DNA from: an uncultured Flavobacteriaceae bacterium
GTDB lineage: Bacteria > Bacteroidota > Bacteroidia > Flavobacteriales > Flavobacteriaceae
Direction of reading: 5' to 3'
Length of the DNA: 51,884 bases
NCBI GenBank assembly: GCA_937959395.1
Contig: CALGLR010000033.1
Coordinates: forward strand, 1 to 51,884
The notes beneath the pieces were generated by a model. The model was not told where the DNA came from. It saw nothing but the letters and a program-made list of their open reading frames with translations, and did no database searches. The translations under genes and the position numbers were made by a program. This document shows positions 1-9,053 of this stretch, in pieces; the first letter of the stretch is position 1, and each line of letters begins with the position of its first letter.

Positions 1-307
1 CACCCCATAAAAATCTTTTTACTTCTGGATGTAACCTGAAAATTTCTTTTGCAGTTATACTTTTTATTGAACTAATTATCTTTTTTGGAGAATTTGTTGG
101 AACACTTTGAATCAAAAAATGAACATGATTACCATCAATTCCTATTTCCAAAAACTGAACATCATATCGTAATTCTATTTGCAAACAAATTTCTTTGAAT
201 GTCTTTGAAATTTCAGATGTAAAAACTGTTCGTCTATATTTTACAGGTCAAACAAAATGATATAATATCAAACTTTTATTATGACTCTTATGAATATGTT
301 CACTCAT
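1..307 (-). pseudogene. IS200/IS605-like transposase (TnpA/RAYT-type), nonsense-interrupted and cut by the window edge
   Basis: Reading the minus strand from the ATG at 307 gives MSEHIHKSHNKSLILYHFV, then a TGA stop (248-250), then in the same frame PVKYRRTVFTSEISKTFKE and a further ~80 codons up to the window edge. The frame contains GNHVHFLIQS, whose H-V-H fits the HUH metal site of Y1 single-strand transposases, and YHFV-x-PVKYRR is typical of this family, where x is often Cys or Phe. A single change from a Cys codon (TGC/TGT) to TGA would explain the break. The catalytic Tyr would lie beyond the left edge. With one stop codon in an otherwise well-kept frame it looks recently inactivated. 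I am confident of the family and less sure that it is dead and not recoded. Confidence 0.75.
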
Positions 308-338
308 AAATACAAAAGTACATATCTTTACGCTACAC

Positions 339-355
339 CCGAGGCAGAGCCTCGG
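339..355. repeat. Hairpin upstream of the IS200-like gene
   Basis: A perfect 7-bp inverted repeat (CCGAGGC / GCCTCGG) with a 3-nt AGA loop sits 31 bp upstream of the transposase start and is followed by GGAATT. HUH transposases of this group recognise subterminal or REP-like hairpins, so this is probably the end structure or a REP-like target. A second hairpin with the same CGGGGAATT tail lies at 5960-5980. Confidence 0.55.
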
Positions 356-620
356 GGAATTCTATCGATTAAAATCTTAATACCTTTTATTTAAACGCAA
401 TAAGTAATTTAATTTGATAGCAGTGCCTTTATGAAAAATTCTAAATGCTTCAATTATTATTTTAAAATGTTTATAAGGTAATTTATGATTACTTAGTGAT
501 AAATTAGGATGTGTAACAATAAAATTAATCCTTTTACTTTGTATAACCACAAGTCACTCTTTATCAGAACTTAACCCTCCTTTAAAATTTCTGATTGAAG
601 TAATAATTAAAACCGACTTA
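356..620. other. Non-coding spacer upstream of susC
   Basis: AT-rich spacer of about 265 bp between the hairpin and the susC start. A TACTTTG at 535-541 resembles the flavobacterial -7 box TAnnTTTG but is one base short and has no clear TTG partner at -33, so I do not call it a promoter. Nothing else is convincing here apart from a weak open frame on the minus strand. Confidence 0.5.
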
Positions 621-3600
621 ATGAAATCAACATTTTTTTTAAAACCAAAAGAGAATACACCTGCGAAACATAAATTATTCATTGAAATAAAAAATGTGAT
701 GTCTTTTTTTACATTTTTCTGCTTATTTAGCTGTTTTAGCTTCAATGTTGCAGCAGAAACATTAATTAGTTCAAACAAAAATACTAGTATAATTGAATTT
801 AGTAAAGAAAATAGGGAAAACTCTCTGGAATTCTATCAAGGTATTATAGTTAAAGGAAACGTTTCTGATAAGAATGGCCCAATGCCTGGAGTTAATATCA
901 TAGTAAAAGATACCAATATTGGTGTTCAAACAGATTTTGATGGAGATTATGAATTGACTGTTCAAAATAAGCAAACGACATTAGTTTTTTCATATTTAGG
1001 ATATAAAACTCAAGAAATAATTGTGGGTAATAATAGCACAATCAATGTCGTATTAGAGGAAGACAGTGCTGAACTTGAAGAAGTTGTTATTCTAGGTTAT
1101 TCTTCGAGAAAGAAAGGAGAAGTTACAGGTTCTGTTAGTACAATTAAAAGTGGAGATATAGAAAAATCGACTAGTAAAGATATCGCAAAATCTTTGGCTG
1201 GTAGAGCTTCCGGTTTGTTCATAAGCGATAGAGGTGGTTATCCTGGTGCTGGTAATGGTGCTGGCGGAAATACAGATGATGATGCCACTACCATTTTAAT
1301 TAGAGGTAAATCTACCTTGGGAAATAATTCGCCATTAATTTTAATAGATGGTATTCAAACAGCATCATTTTCGCAACTAGCACCGCAAGATATAGCTTCA
1401 CTTACAGTATTGAAAGATGGAGCAGCGGCCATATATGGATCACGAGCCGCAAACGGCGTCATTTTAATCACTACTAAAAGAGGAAAATCTGGAAAGCCAA
1501 AAATAAATTTTTCTTCATCTTATAATCTATCTTCATTTTCTAGTAAGCCTACTGTAATGTCATCAGAACAATATGCTATTTATGAAAATGAAATAGCAGA
1601 TAGAAATGGATTAGCGCTCCCTTTCACTCAAGAACAAATTAATAATTATGCTTCAGGCCTAGATCCTATTAATTTTCCGAGTACAAATTGGGCCGACTTA
1701 ACATTTGCAAATAGTTCACCAGAAACCAGAAATGCATTGTCCATATCTGGTGGTAGTGATTTTGTAAAATACTTTGTTAGCGCAGATGCTATTTCGCAAC
1801 AGGGTATTTTTGCTTCTGGAGACTTAAAATTCAAACAAAATCAAGTACGTTCCAATTTAGATATAAAATTAAACGATGACTTAAAAATTGGAGTCGATTT
1901 ATCTGGAAGATTTGGAGTTAGAGATGAGCCTGGAGTAGATGCTGCAAGTATTTTCAAAACGATATATACCAATTTACCAACAGAAGTTGGCATTTACCCT
2001 AATGGTCTACCAGGACAAGGAGGCGATGAAGGTAATCCAGTCATAACATCTAGTAATGCTTCTGGGTTTGTAAAATCTAATGATACCGATTTACGAGGTA
2101 AGTTTTCTTTTAATTTAAACTTAAAAAAGGTGGCTAAAGGATTAGAATTGAAAGGTTTTGCTGGTATAAGAAAAATTAATAATGACACAAAATCATGGTA
2201 TACGCCCTGGAGATATTATACTTTTCAAGAAGGTACTAATGAATACATTCCAGAAATTGGCTCTAACCAAAGAGGTACAGAAAGAATTCTAAGAGAATCA
2301 TTTAGAAAATATGATGAATTATTAATAAATACGACATTACATTACTCGACACTTCTGGGAGAAAACCACAACATTACTTCCTTTGCAGGTATTGAAAGAC
2401 TTAATTCTGACACAAGAAGTTTTTGGGTTGAAAGAACTGGGTTCCCGACCGATTCGAGCTCAGAGATATTCGCTGGAAATGTTGATGGGCAGCGATCTTT
2501 TGGTGTTTCATCTGAAGGTGCAAGATTAGATTTCTTTGGTTCATTATCCTATAATTTTAATAAAAAATATTTTATAGATTTTACGATACGCCATGATGGC
2601 TCTAGTAACTTTGGCCCTGGCAACAGGTACGGTACATTTCCTAGTGTAGCAGCATCTTGGGCGCTAGACAAAGAAGGTTTCATGGATAGTGTTAGTTGGA
2701 TTAATAATCTAAGAATAAGAGGTTCTTGGTCTAAATTGGGTAATGATCGTATTCCTGCAAACTTATGGCAATACGTGTATAATTTTGGAAGCAATAATCC
2801 AAATACTGCTTTAGCAAATTTTTATACATTTGGTACTGAAGGCACGACTTTTAATGGATTTACAAGCGGGGTTGATCCTAACCCTAATGTAACTTGGGAA
2901 ACAGCATTTATGAAAAATATAGGGTTAAGCTTCGCTTTATTTGATAATAAACTCTCTGGAGATATCAACTATTTTCGTCAAGATAGAGAAGATATCTTAG
3001 TTACAAGAGGCGCTTCCACTCCTATCTTCTTAGGGTTAAATTTACCTCCAGAAAACATAGGAAGAGTTAAAAATTATGGAATAGAACTAGAATTAGCTTG
3101 GGCAGATAAAATTGGGAACGTTTCTTATAATTTTGGTATGAACTTTTCTCAAGCGAAAAATGAAGTCCTATTTTTAGATGAAGCAGCAAATGTATCAGAC
3201 GCATTAAAAAGAGAGGGACAGCCACTAGATTCTTACGTTGTGTATCCAACAGGAGGAATTTTTCAGAACCAAGGGCAAGTAGATGCAACGGCAGTTACTT
3301 TAGAAGATACAGTAGAAGGTGAACCCATTTATTTAGATACAAATAACGACGGGAAAATCGATGCTGCTGATAGAATACGAATTGGATCGTCTAACATACC
3401 AGAAATACAGTATGGCATTTATGGCGGCTTGAGTTATAAAAGCTTTGATTTTAGCTTCCTATTGCAAGGTCAAGCAGAAGCAGAGGCATTAGTTTTCTTT
3501 GATCAATCTGGAGGAAAACCAACACATGTTTTCGATCAAAGATGGACACCAAATAATCGTAATTCTAGATATCCAAGAGCATTTGCTCAGGGAGATGAGT

Positions 3601-3890
3601 TTAGCGGTAACCAAAGTGGAAATGTGAATAATTTTGAAGGTGCAGATTTGTGGTTGCATGATGCTTCTTTTTTAAGATTAAAAGAAGTAGAATTCGCATA
3701 CAATATGCAACATGGTATTAAAGGATTAGGAGATATAAGATTATTTTTAAGAGGATTTAATTTATTAACCATGTTCTCTGATATTCATGATCTTGGTTTA
3801 GATCCAGAAGCTACGGGCTATAATAATTTTAGAGGAACTACATACTCCTCACTAAAAAGTTATTCAGTCGGTATAAATTTAAGTTTTTAA
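621..3890 (+). CDS. susC: SusC/RagA-family TonB-linked outer-membrane transporter
   Basis: TonB-dependent channel that imports oligosaccharides across the outer membrane together with its SusD lid. At 1089 aa it has the usual length. In order: a long N-terminal leader with a hydrophobic core (residues ~27-45) ending near NVAAET; a carboxypeptidase-D-regulatory-like domain (~77-148, VSDKNGPMPGVNIIVKDT, TDFDGDYEL); a TonB-box-like stretch (~153-172, EEVVILGYSSRKKGEVTG); a plug (LIRGKSTLGNNSPLILIDGI); and a 22-strand barrel ending in the aromatic SVGINLSF expected for BAM insertion. The signal peptide is unusually far from the first ATG, and the ATG at 699 is an alternative start. susD follows after 11 nt and both genes end at the terminator at 5675. 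The family is certain; the substrate (sulfated galactan) is inferred from neighbouring genes. Confidence 0.95.
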   Translation: MKSTFFLKPKENTPAKHKLFIEIKNVMSFFTFFCLFSCFSFNVAAETLISSNKNTSIIEFSKENRENSLEFYQGIIVKGNVSDKNGPMPGVNIIVKDTNIGVQTDFDGDYELTVQNKQTTLVFSYLGYKTQEIIVGNNSTINVVLEEDSAELEEVVILGYSSRKKGEVTGSVSTIKSGDIEKSTSKDIAKSLAGRASGLFISDRGGYPGAGNGAGGNTDDDATTILIRGKSTLGNNSPLILIDGIQTASFSQLAPQDIASLTVLKDGAAAIYGSRAANGVILITTKRGKSGKPKINFSSSYNLSSFSSKPTVMSSEQYAIYENEIADRNGLALPFTQEQINNYASGLDPINFPSTNWADLTFANSSPETRNALSISGGSDFVKYFVSADAISQQGIFASGDLKFKQNQVRSNLDIKLNDDLKIGVDLSGRFGVRDEPGVDAASIFKTIYTNLPTEVGIYPNGLPGQGGDEGNPVITSSNASGFVKSNDTDLRGKFSFNLNLKKVAKGLELKGFAGIRKINNDTKSWYTPWRYYTFQEGTNEYIPEIGSNQRGTERILRESFRKYDELLINTTLHYSTLLGENHNITSFAGIERLNSDTRSFWVERTGFPTDSSSEIFAGNVDGQRSFGVSSEGARLDFFGSLSYNFNKKYFIDFTIRHDGSSNFGPGNRYGTFPSVAASWALDKEGFMDSVSWINNLRIRGSWSKLGNDRIPANLWQYVYNFGSNNPNTALANFYTFGTEGTTFNGFTSGVDPNPNVTWETAFMKNIGLSFALFDNKLSGDINYFRQDREDILVTRGASTPIFLGLNLPPENIGRVKNYGIELELAWADKIGNVSYNFGMNFSQAKNEVLFLDEAANVSDALKREGQPLDSYVVYPTGGIFQNQGQVDATAVTLEDTVEGEPIYLDTNNDGKIDAADRIRIGSSNIPEIQYGIYGGLSYKSFDFSFLLQGQAEAEALVFFDQSGGKPTHVFDQRWTPNNRNSRYPRAFAQGDEFSGNQSGNVNNFEGADLWLHDASFLRLKEVEFAYNMQHGIKGLGDIRLFLRGFNLLTMFSDIHDLGLDPEATGYNNFRGTTYSSLKSYSVGINLSF

Positions 3891-3901
3891 GTAATTAAAT
3901 A

Positions 3902-5614
3902 ATGAAAAATATGAAAAATGTAAAAATTGCATTCATGTTTATGATGCTTGTATTATTCACTACGGTAAGTTGTGAAGACACGTTAGATTTAGAGACCTCT
4001 GATGCTTTTTCAGAAGAACTCGTTTTTAGTGATCCAGAACTTGTAGAACGCTTGGTATTTAGCGCATACAATAGTACAGAAAGTTGGGGACTAAATAAAT
4101 TTCAATGGTGGTCTAGACGCTTTAATATTGAAAATGCTTCATTTGAAGCTAAATTTAATTTTCAGAATAGAGATTTATTAAGAGTTAGAGCTGGCTGGAA
4201 CCCAAGTAATGTAGGTGTATTAAGAGATAAATGGAGGACCTACTGGGAATATGTTAGAGCTACAAATGAATTTTTTGATAGAATTGATGATAGTGAGGCC
4301 ATGAAAGCAGAACCTGAAAAAGTTAACTTGCTTAAAGCTGAAATGAGGTTTTTAAGAGCAAATCTATATAGCAAACTCATTAAATTTTATGGTGGAGTTC
4401 CAATTCTTCAAAGCGCTCCAGGACTTGGCGCCGAAATTAATATACCACGTAACTCTTATGAAGAGTGTGTGAATTTTATTGTATCCGAACTAGACGAGGC
4501 AGCAGCATTGCTCCCAGTAACTCGCCCAAATAATGAGTTTGGTAGAGCCACTAAACTTTCAGCTTTAGCAGTAAAATCTCGTACCCTGCTATATGCTGCT
4601 AGCGAATTGCACAATTCTGGTACCATACCAAATGGACCACTTTATGATTACAATAACAATGAGAAATGGCAAGACGCAGCAAATGCAGCATTTGCAGTGA
4701 TTGATATCGTTGGTGCTAGAGATTTAACTCAAGTTGCAGACGCAACTGGTTATCAAAACTTATTTTTAGACCCTACAAATCAGGACATATTATTTGCAAG
4801 ACCTTACGGTAATGAACTGTACGATTTTGGAACCGATGTTAACTCTTTATGGCAATTAACTCAAACACCTAATGGTTTTAATGGATGGGGATTATCATCA
4901 CCGACGCATAATTTTGCACTGCAATTTAATATGGCAGATGGATCAACTACAAATGATGGCACATACGATTCTACAGATCCAAATGCAAATAGAGAAATGA
5001 GATATTATGCCGATTTACTTTTCAATGGTGCAGAATTTAGAGATCGAGAGATACAATATTTCCTATCAGATGACGTCAACGTGAACCCACATGGTCTAGA
5101 TTCTCCTGAAGGTCTAGGAAATACTCAACATTCCTCAAAAACAGGATATAATATTAGAAAATTTCATGATGAAAATTCTGGAGTAACAGAAACTTCAACT
5201 AGACCTTATATTCTTTACAGATTAGCAGAAATTTATTTAAACTATGCTGAAGCGCAATACATGCTAGGTCAAGAAGGACCAGCTAGAGAGTTTCTTAATA
5301 AAGTGTCTACAAGAGCACTTCAGCCATTAATTACTGCCAGTGGTCCAGATCTATTGGAAGCAATTAAAAGAGAGAGACGTATAGAGCTTGCTTTTGAAGG
5401 CCATAATTTCTTTGATGAAAGAAGATGGATGAATGAAGCTCACTTAGGTTTTGATATTAAAGGTCTAAAATGGACTAAAGCTATAGATGGCACTCTATCT
5501 TTTACTGAAGAAACAGTAGTAAACAGACCATGGTTTCAAAGTCATTATTATTTACCAATACTCCAGCCAGAAATTGATAAAGCGCCGGCTTTATTGCAAA
5601 ATTTTGGTTATTAA
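3902..5614 (+). CDS. susD: SusD/RagB-family surface glycan-binding lipoprotein
   Basis: Surface lipoprotein that caps the SusC channel and binds the glycan. 570 aa, with a lipoprotein signal peptide whose lipobox ends TVSC at Cys24, followed by acidic residues (CEDTLDLE) consistent with a Bacteroidota surface-export signal. The helical TPR-like region contains FLRANLYSKLIKFYGGVP, a typical SusD signature. The C-terminal half has ERRIELAFEGHNFFDERRW and ends YLPILQPEIDKAP...NFGY, both characteristic of the family. Cotranscribed with susC (11-nt gap) and ended by a strong hairpin terminator about 60 bp downstream. Confidence 0.95.
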   Translation: MKNMKNVKIAFMFMMLVLFTTVSCEDTLDLETSDAFSEELVFSDPELVERLVFSAYNSTESWGLNKFQWWSRRFNIENASFEAKFNFQNRDLLRVRAGWNPSNVGVLRDKWRTYWEYVRATNEFFDRIDDSEAMKAEPEKVNLLKAEMRFLRANLYSKLIKFYGGVPILQSAPGLGAEINIPRNSYEECVNFIVSELDEAAALLPVTRPNNEFGRATKLSALAVKSRTLLYAASELHNSGTIPNGPLYDYNNNEKWQDAANAAFAVIDIVGARDLTQVADATGYQNLFLDPTNQDILFARPYGNELYDFGTDVNSLWQLTQTPNGFNGWGLSSPTHNFALQFNMADGSTTNDGTYDSTDPNANREMRYYADLLFNGAEFRDREIQYFLSDDVNVNPHGLDSPEGLGNTQHSSKTGYNIRKFHDENSGVTETSTRPYILYRLAEIYLNYAEAQYMLGQEGPAREFLNKVSTRALQPLITASGPDLLEAIKRERRIELAFEGHNFFDERRWMNEAHLGFDIKGLKWTKAIDGTLSFTEETVVNRPWFQSHYYLPILQPEIDKAPALLQNFGY

Positions 5615-5674
5615 TAGAACCCATTACATTTTAAATTATTTTATTTGAGATGTACTTATTAGATTGTTTTTATT

Positions 5675-5703
5675 AACCGGAAGCTTTTGCTTCCGGTTTT
5701 TTT
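5675..5703 (+). terminator. Rho-independent terminator of susCD
   Basis: A perfect 10-bp stem (AACCGGAAGC / GCTTCCGGTT) with a TTTT loop is followed by a run of seven T (5697-5703). It lies 61 bp after the susD stop and separates susCD from the downstream enzyme genes. Confidence 0.88.
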
Positions 5704-5745
5704 ACTACGATAATCAAAATTGATAGATTTCTAAATAATTAGTTA

Positions 5746-5905
5746 TACCAATTCTCATTTAAAATTACTGTGAAATAAAATGATGATTTTTTTCTTTATA
5801 TGAGTTACAAAAATAAGACATAGCCGTAGTTACGTTTTCTTTTTTTAATAAAATAGAAAGTAAAAAAGAACGTTTTATTACGGTTATTTTAAATGAGAAT
5901 TGGTA
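5746..5905. repeat. MITE-like element, family A (20-bp perfect terminal inverted repeats)
   Basis: Arms 5746-5765 and 5886-5905 are perfect 20-bp inverted repeats starting TACCAATTCTC. The element is about 160 bp, non-coding and AT-rich, and is bounded by TA on both sides. Its left ~86 bp match, in inverted orientation, the right part of the element at 31615-31871 (about 80 percent identical by eye). TA-bounded termini suggest mobilisation by a Tc1/IS630-type transposase, which is not present in this window. Confidence 0.75.
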
Positions 5906-5911
5906 ATGAAC

Positions 5912-5936
5912 TACCTCGACCCAAGGGTACGAGGTA
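5912..5936. repeat. Bulged hairpin, REP-like
   Basis: TACCTCG pairs with CGAGGTA, and the enclosed ACCCAAGGGT is itself an inverted repeat, giving an 11-bp stem with a single bulged A and an AA loop. It has no T-tract and follows the MITE directly, so a repeat or boundary structure seems more likely than a terminator. Confidence 0.45.
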
Positions 5937-5959
5937 TTAAATAGGATTTTTTTTTATTT

Positions 5960-5980
5960 CGACGCAAGCGTCGGGGAATT
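5960..5980. repeat. Hairpin with CGGGGAATT tail, REP-like
   Basis: CGACGC-AA-GCGTCG stem followed by GGGAATT. It shares the CGGGGAATT tail with the hairpin at 339-360 next to the IS200-like gene, suggesting a dispersed REP-like family. The remaining 177 bp up to the sulfatase start show no feature I can name. Confidence 0.5.
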
Positions 5981-6157
5981 AACCCAAAAACTAATTAAAG
6001 TATAATTTTCTGACTAAAGGGTAAAACAGAGTTATTAATTGGTAATTCTTTTAATTGCAGATATGGGATTAATAATTAATTTTATGTGCTATTTGTGTTT
6101 AAAAAGAAAAACAGACGTTTTGTAATGGGATAGCAAATTATAAAAACAATATATAAC

Positions 6158-7561
6158 ATGCTATCACGAATAAAAAAATTGTGCTTATCCTTATTAATAA
6201 TTGCGTTGAGCTTCACTGCAAGCTCACAAGATAAACCTAACATTGTACTAATTTTTGTAGATGATGCCGGTTATAACGATTTTGGTTTTCAAGGAAGTGA
6301 CGATTTAAAAACACCACATATAGATAAACTCGCAAAATCTGGAGTTACTTTTAAACAAGGCTATGTTACAGATCCTACTTGTGGTCCCTCACGAGCTGGT
6401 TTAATGACAGGAATGTACCAACAGAAGTATGGCTATGAAGAAATAAACGTTGTAGGCTATATGAGTAAAAACTCTGCCCTACTAGGTGAAGATATGGGTT
6501 TACCTGTAAAGCAAAAAACGATCGCTAATTACCTTAAAGACCTTGGTTATAAAACAGCTATTTACGGTAAATGGCACTTGGGAGATGCCGATCGTTACCA
6601 TCCTACAAAACGTGGTTTCGATGAGTTTTACGGTTTTAGAGGGGGTGATAGAAGTTACTATGCTTATAATGATCCAGACAAACTCCATATGGATAAACGA
6701 ATGGAATCTGGTTTTGGTAATTATGAAGAACCTGCTAAATACGCAACCGATTTATTTGCAGAAAAAACAATTGATTTTATTGAAAAAAATAAAGACAATC
6801 CATTCTTTGTCATGGTATCTTTTAACGCTGTACATACGCCTTTAGAATCTAAAAAAGAAGATTTAGAAAAATTCCCCAATTTAATAGGTAAACGGAAAGA
6901 GTTAGCAGCAATGACTTTAGCCCTAGATAGGGCCTGCGGGACGATCTTAAACAAACTTAAAAACCTAAAATTAGACAAAAACACGATAGTTGTATTCACC
7001 AATGATAATGGTGGACCAACAGATAAAAACGCCTCTATTAATTTACCATTAAGTGGCACAAAATCAAATCATTTAGAAGGCGGTATTAGAGTTCCTTTTG
7101 TAGTGAGCTGGCCTGAAAAATTATCAAAAAACAAAACATATAATTACCCCGTGAGTACATTTGACTTATTACCAACATTTTATATGGCAGCTGGCGGAAA
7201 AGAAAGTGATTTAAAAAATATCGATGGCGTAAATTTACTACCTTATCTATTAGGCGAAAATAAAGACAGACCGCACGAAACACTATTCTGGAAAAAAGAT
7301 GTACGTGCAGCTGTTAGAGACGGTGACTGGAAATTAATACGATTTCCAGACAGACCCGCTATGCTATTTAACATTTCAGAAGATGAAAAGGAATTAAAAA
7401 ATTTAGCATATCAACATCCTAAAAAAGTTAAAGAACTTTACAAGAAAATTTTTGAATGGGAAATGACTTTAGAAAGACCTCTGTGGTTATTAAAACGAAA
7501 ATTTGAACGTTATGATATTAATAGAATGGATGATTATTGGAATATAAAAAATGAAGATTAA
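6158..7561 (+). CDS. S1-family formylglycine-dependent sulfatase
   Basis: Periplasmic sulfatase expected to remove sulfate esters from galactan oligosaccharides. 467 aa with a cleavable signal peptide (basic MLSRIKK, hydrophobic core, ASSQ cut near residue 24). The metal-binding DD is at 35-36 ([12 protein letters not shown]). The sulfatase motif is C75-G-P-S-R followed by AGLMTG, so Cys75 would become formylglycine; GKWHLG and TNDNGGP complete the site. This Cys-type motif needs an anaerobic-type maturase (anSME), which is not encoded in this window. The last 11 nt overlap the next GH16 gene, implying translational coupling. The sequence broadly resembles sulfatases found in carrageenan loci, but I cannot assign a subfamily by eye. 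Confidence 0.92.
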   Translation: MLSRIKKLCLSLLIIALSFTASSQDKPNIVLIFVDDAGYNDFGFQGSDDLKTPHIDKLAKSGVTFKQGYVTDPTCGPSRAGLMTGMYQQKYGYEEINVVGYMSKNSALLGEDMGLPVKQKTIANYLKDLGYKTAIYGKWHLGDADRYHPTKRGFDEFYGFRGGDRSYYAYNDPDKLHMDKRMESGFGNYEEPAKYATDLFAEKTIDFIEKNKDNPFFVMVSFNAVHTPLESKKEDLEKFPNLIGKRKELAAMTLALDRACGTILNKLKNLKLDKNTIVVFTNDNGGPTDKNASINLPLSGTKSNHLEGGIRVPFVVSWPEKLSKNKTYNYPVSTFDLLPTFYMAAGGKESDLKNIDGVNLLPYLLGENKDRPHETLFWKKDVRAAVRDGDWKLIRFPDRPAMLFNISEDEKELKNLAYQHPKKVKELYKKIFEWEMTLERPLWLLKRKFERYDINRMDDYWNIKNED

Positions 7562-9044
7562 TACATCACAAATACTCAATTTCTCTCTTGTAATACTTAT
7601 GTTTACAAACACAAGTTGCAAACAAGTTAACGACAATGAAATTTTAACGAATCAAGAAACAACATCAAAAATCGTTGATACCTTACCTTTTTCAGATCCT
7701 AAAAATGAAGGTGAATGGATTTTAAATGAAACCATTAGCGACGAATTCGAAGGCAATTCAATTGATACCACAAAATGGTTTGTAGAGGGTCAAAATGGAG
7801 ATTATTACATCTGGAAAGGTAGAGCCCCTTCTCAATATGTACCTCATAATGTTGTCCTTCAAAATGGGAAGTTAATTATAAAAACGCAATGGGAACCAGA
7901 CTATGCATTCGTTAAAGAAAGTTATGCAGATGGTGCAAATAACGATACTTATGGAATTCATAAAGGAAAACCATTACCCGTAACCACAGCAGCTATAGTA
8001 AGTAAAAAAAGATTCTTAAATGGTTACATGGAAATTAAATCAAAAGCACCGCATGCAGCCATGACCGCTGCTTTTTGGGCCATTGGTTACGAGCAAGAAT
8101 TGGACATGTACGAACAGCTGGCAGTTCCAAAAATTGAAGGTACTATAAAACATAACACCAATAGAACAGTTGTACATGATTGGAGCCCGCCAGCAGTAAG
8201 ACCTACTAAAGTATTTGGCTACGATGACATGTTACCTTACACAACCTCAGATAATTTTCATATCTATGGTGTAGAATGGGGAGAAGATTATTTAAAAGTG
8301 TACAGAGATGGTCAATTTGTAAAGTCATTCCATCAAGATAAATTAGGTACAGATTGGGTACTTAATAATCCAATGGAAATTTGGATAGACTCTGAAATTT
8401 TTAAATGGTTAGGTGTTCCTCACGAAGAAGAATTACCAGCAACTTTTGAAGTAGAATACATGCGAGTTTGGCAAAAATCATCAACCAATTTATTATCCAA
8501 AGACAGAGCATTCTATGGTTTTGAAGGTCCCATTCTTTTTGAAGAAAATCCAAGACCTTTAACGATGGTTCCAGAAGATTCAAAACCTAACGATTATCAG
8601 AAATTTTGGCTTTTTAATGAAGGCTCCGAAAAATATTTAAAAATAACAGAAGGCCATTATGCTAGCGGTGTAGAAGCACTTCAATTTATTGGATATGGTA
8701 AAAATGATTCACTTAACGTAGAAAAGGTTTTAGCAAAAACACCAAAAGGCGCATTAAAACTTTCTAAAGGAAACTATGAATTATCGGCCAAAGTCTGGCT
8801 AGATCAAGGAAGAATAACAGATACAATTCATGTAACTTTAATGAATCCTAAATTAAATTTACAATTTAATGGATTGAAAAAAATGCCGAGACTTGAATGG
8901 GTAACGGTTAAGACTACGTTTTCAAGAATAGAAGCATCTACTGTAGACGATGGAATAATTATAGAACTTAAAAAAGAAGATTTACCACCAACGAAGGCTG
9001 CAAAGCTATTTATTGACGATATAGAAATTACCAAAGTAAACTAA
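7551..9044 (+). CDS. GH16 family glycoside hydrolase lipoprotein with C-terminal beta-sandwich-like domain
   Basis: Probable endo-beta-galactanase acting at the cell surface on a red-algal galactan. 497 aa. Lipoprotein signal ending NTSC (Cys23). Catalytic domain ~45-305 with the GH16 active-site signature E183-L-D-M-Y-E188 (nucleophile E183, helper D185, acid/base E188). The stretch [18 protein letters not shown] and the end VEYMRVWQ fit agarase/porphyranase/furcellaranase-like GH16 enzymes. Residues ~310-497 form a second domain, starting [17 protein letters not shown] and ending [11 protein letters not shown], like the last strand of CBM4/9-type modules. Overlaps the upstream sulfatase by 11 nt and is followed 9 nt later by a close paralogue. 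The GH16 family is firm; subfamily and substrate are not. Confidence 0.9.
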   Translation: MKINTSQILNFSLVILMFTNTSCKQVNDNEILTNQETTSKIVDTLPFSDPKNEGEWILNETISDEFEGNSIDTTKWFVEGQNGDYYIWKGRAPSQYVPHNVVLQNGKLIIKTQWEPDYAFVKESYADGANNDTYGIHKGKPLPVTTAAIVSKKRFLNGYMEIKSKAPHAAMTAAFWAIGYEQELDMYEQLAVPKIEGTIKHNTNRTVVHDWSPPAVRPTKVFGYDDMLPYTTSDNFHIYGVEWGEDYLKVYRDGQFVKSFHQDKLGTDWVLNNPMEIWIDSEIFKWLGVPHEEELPATFEVEYMRVWQKSSTNLLSKDRAFYGFEGPILFEENPRPLTMVPEDSKPNDYQKFWLFNEGSEKYLKITEGHYASGVEALQFIGYGKNDSLNVEKVLAKTPKGALKLSKGNYELSAKVWLDQGRITDTIHVTLMNPKLNLQFNGLKKMPRLEWVTVKTTFSRIEASTVDDGIIIELKKEDLPPTKAAKLFIDDIEITKVN

Positions 9045-9053
9045 TTTATACAA

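Noticed and set aside
377-620. Minus-strand open frame upstream of susC (ends KLNYLLRLNKRY), extending into antisense of susC
   Set aside because: It contains a TGA, has AT-rich composition-driven residues, overlaps susC on the opposite strand and shows no motif I recognise.
6543-7283. Several 60-110-residue frames inside the first sulfatase gene on both strands
   Set aside because: They are shadows of a clearly coding frame, with no initiation context or family motif.
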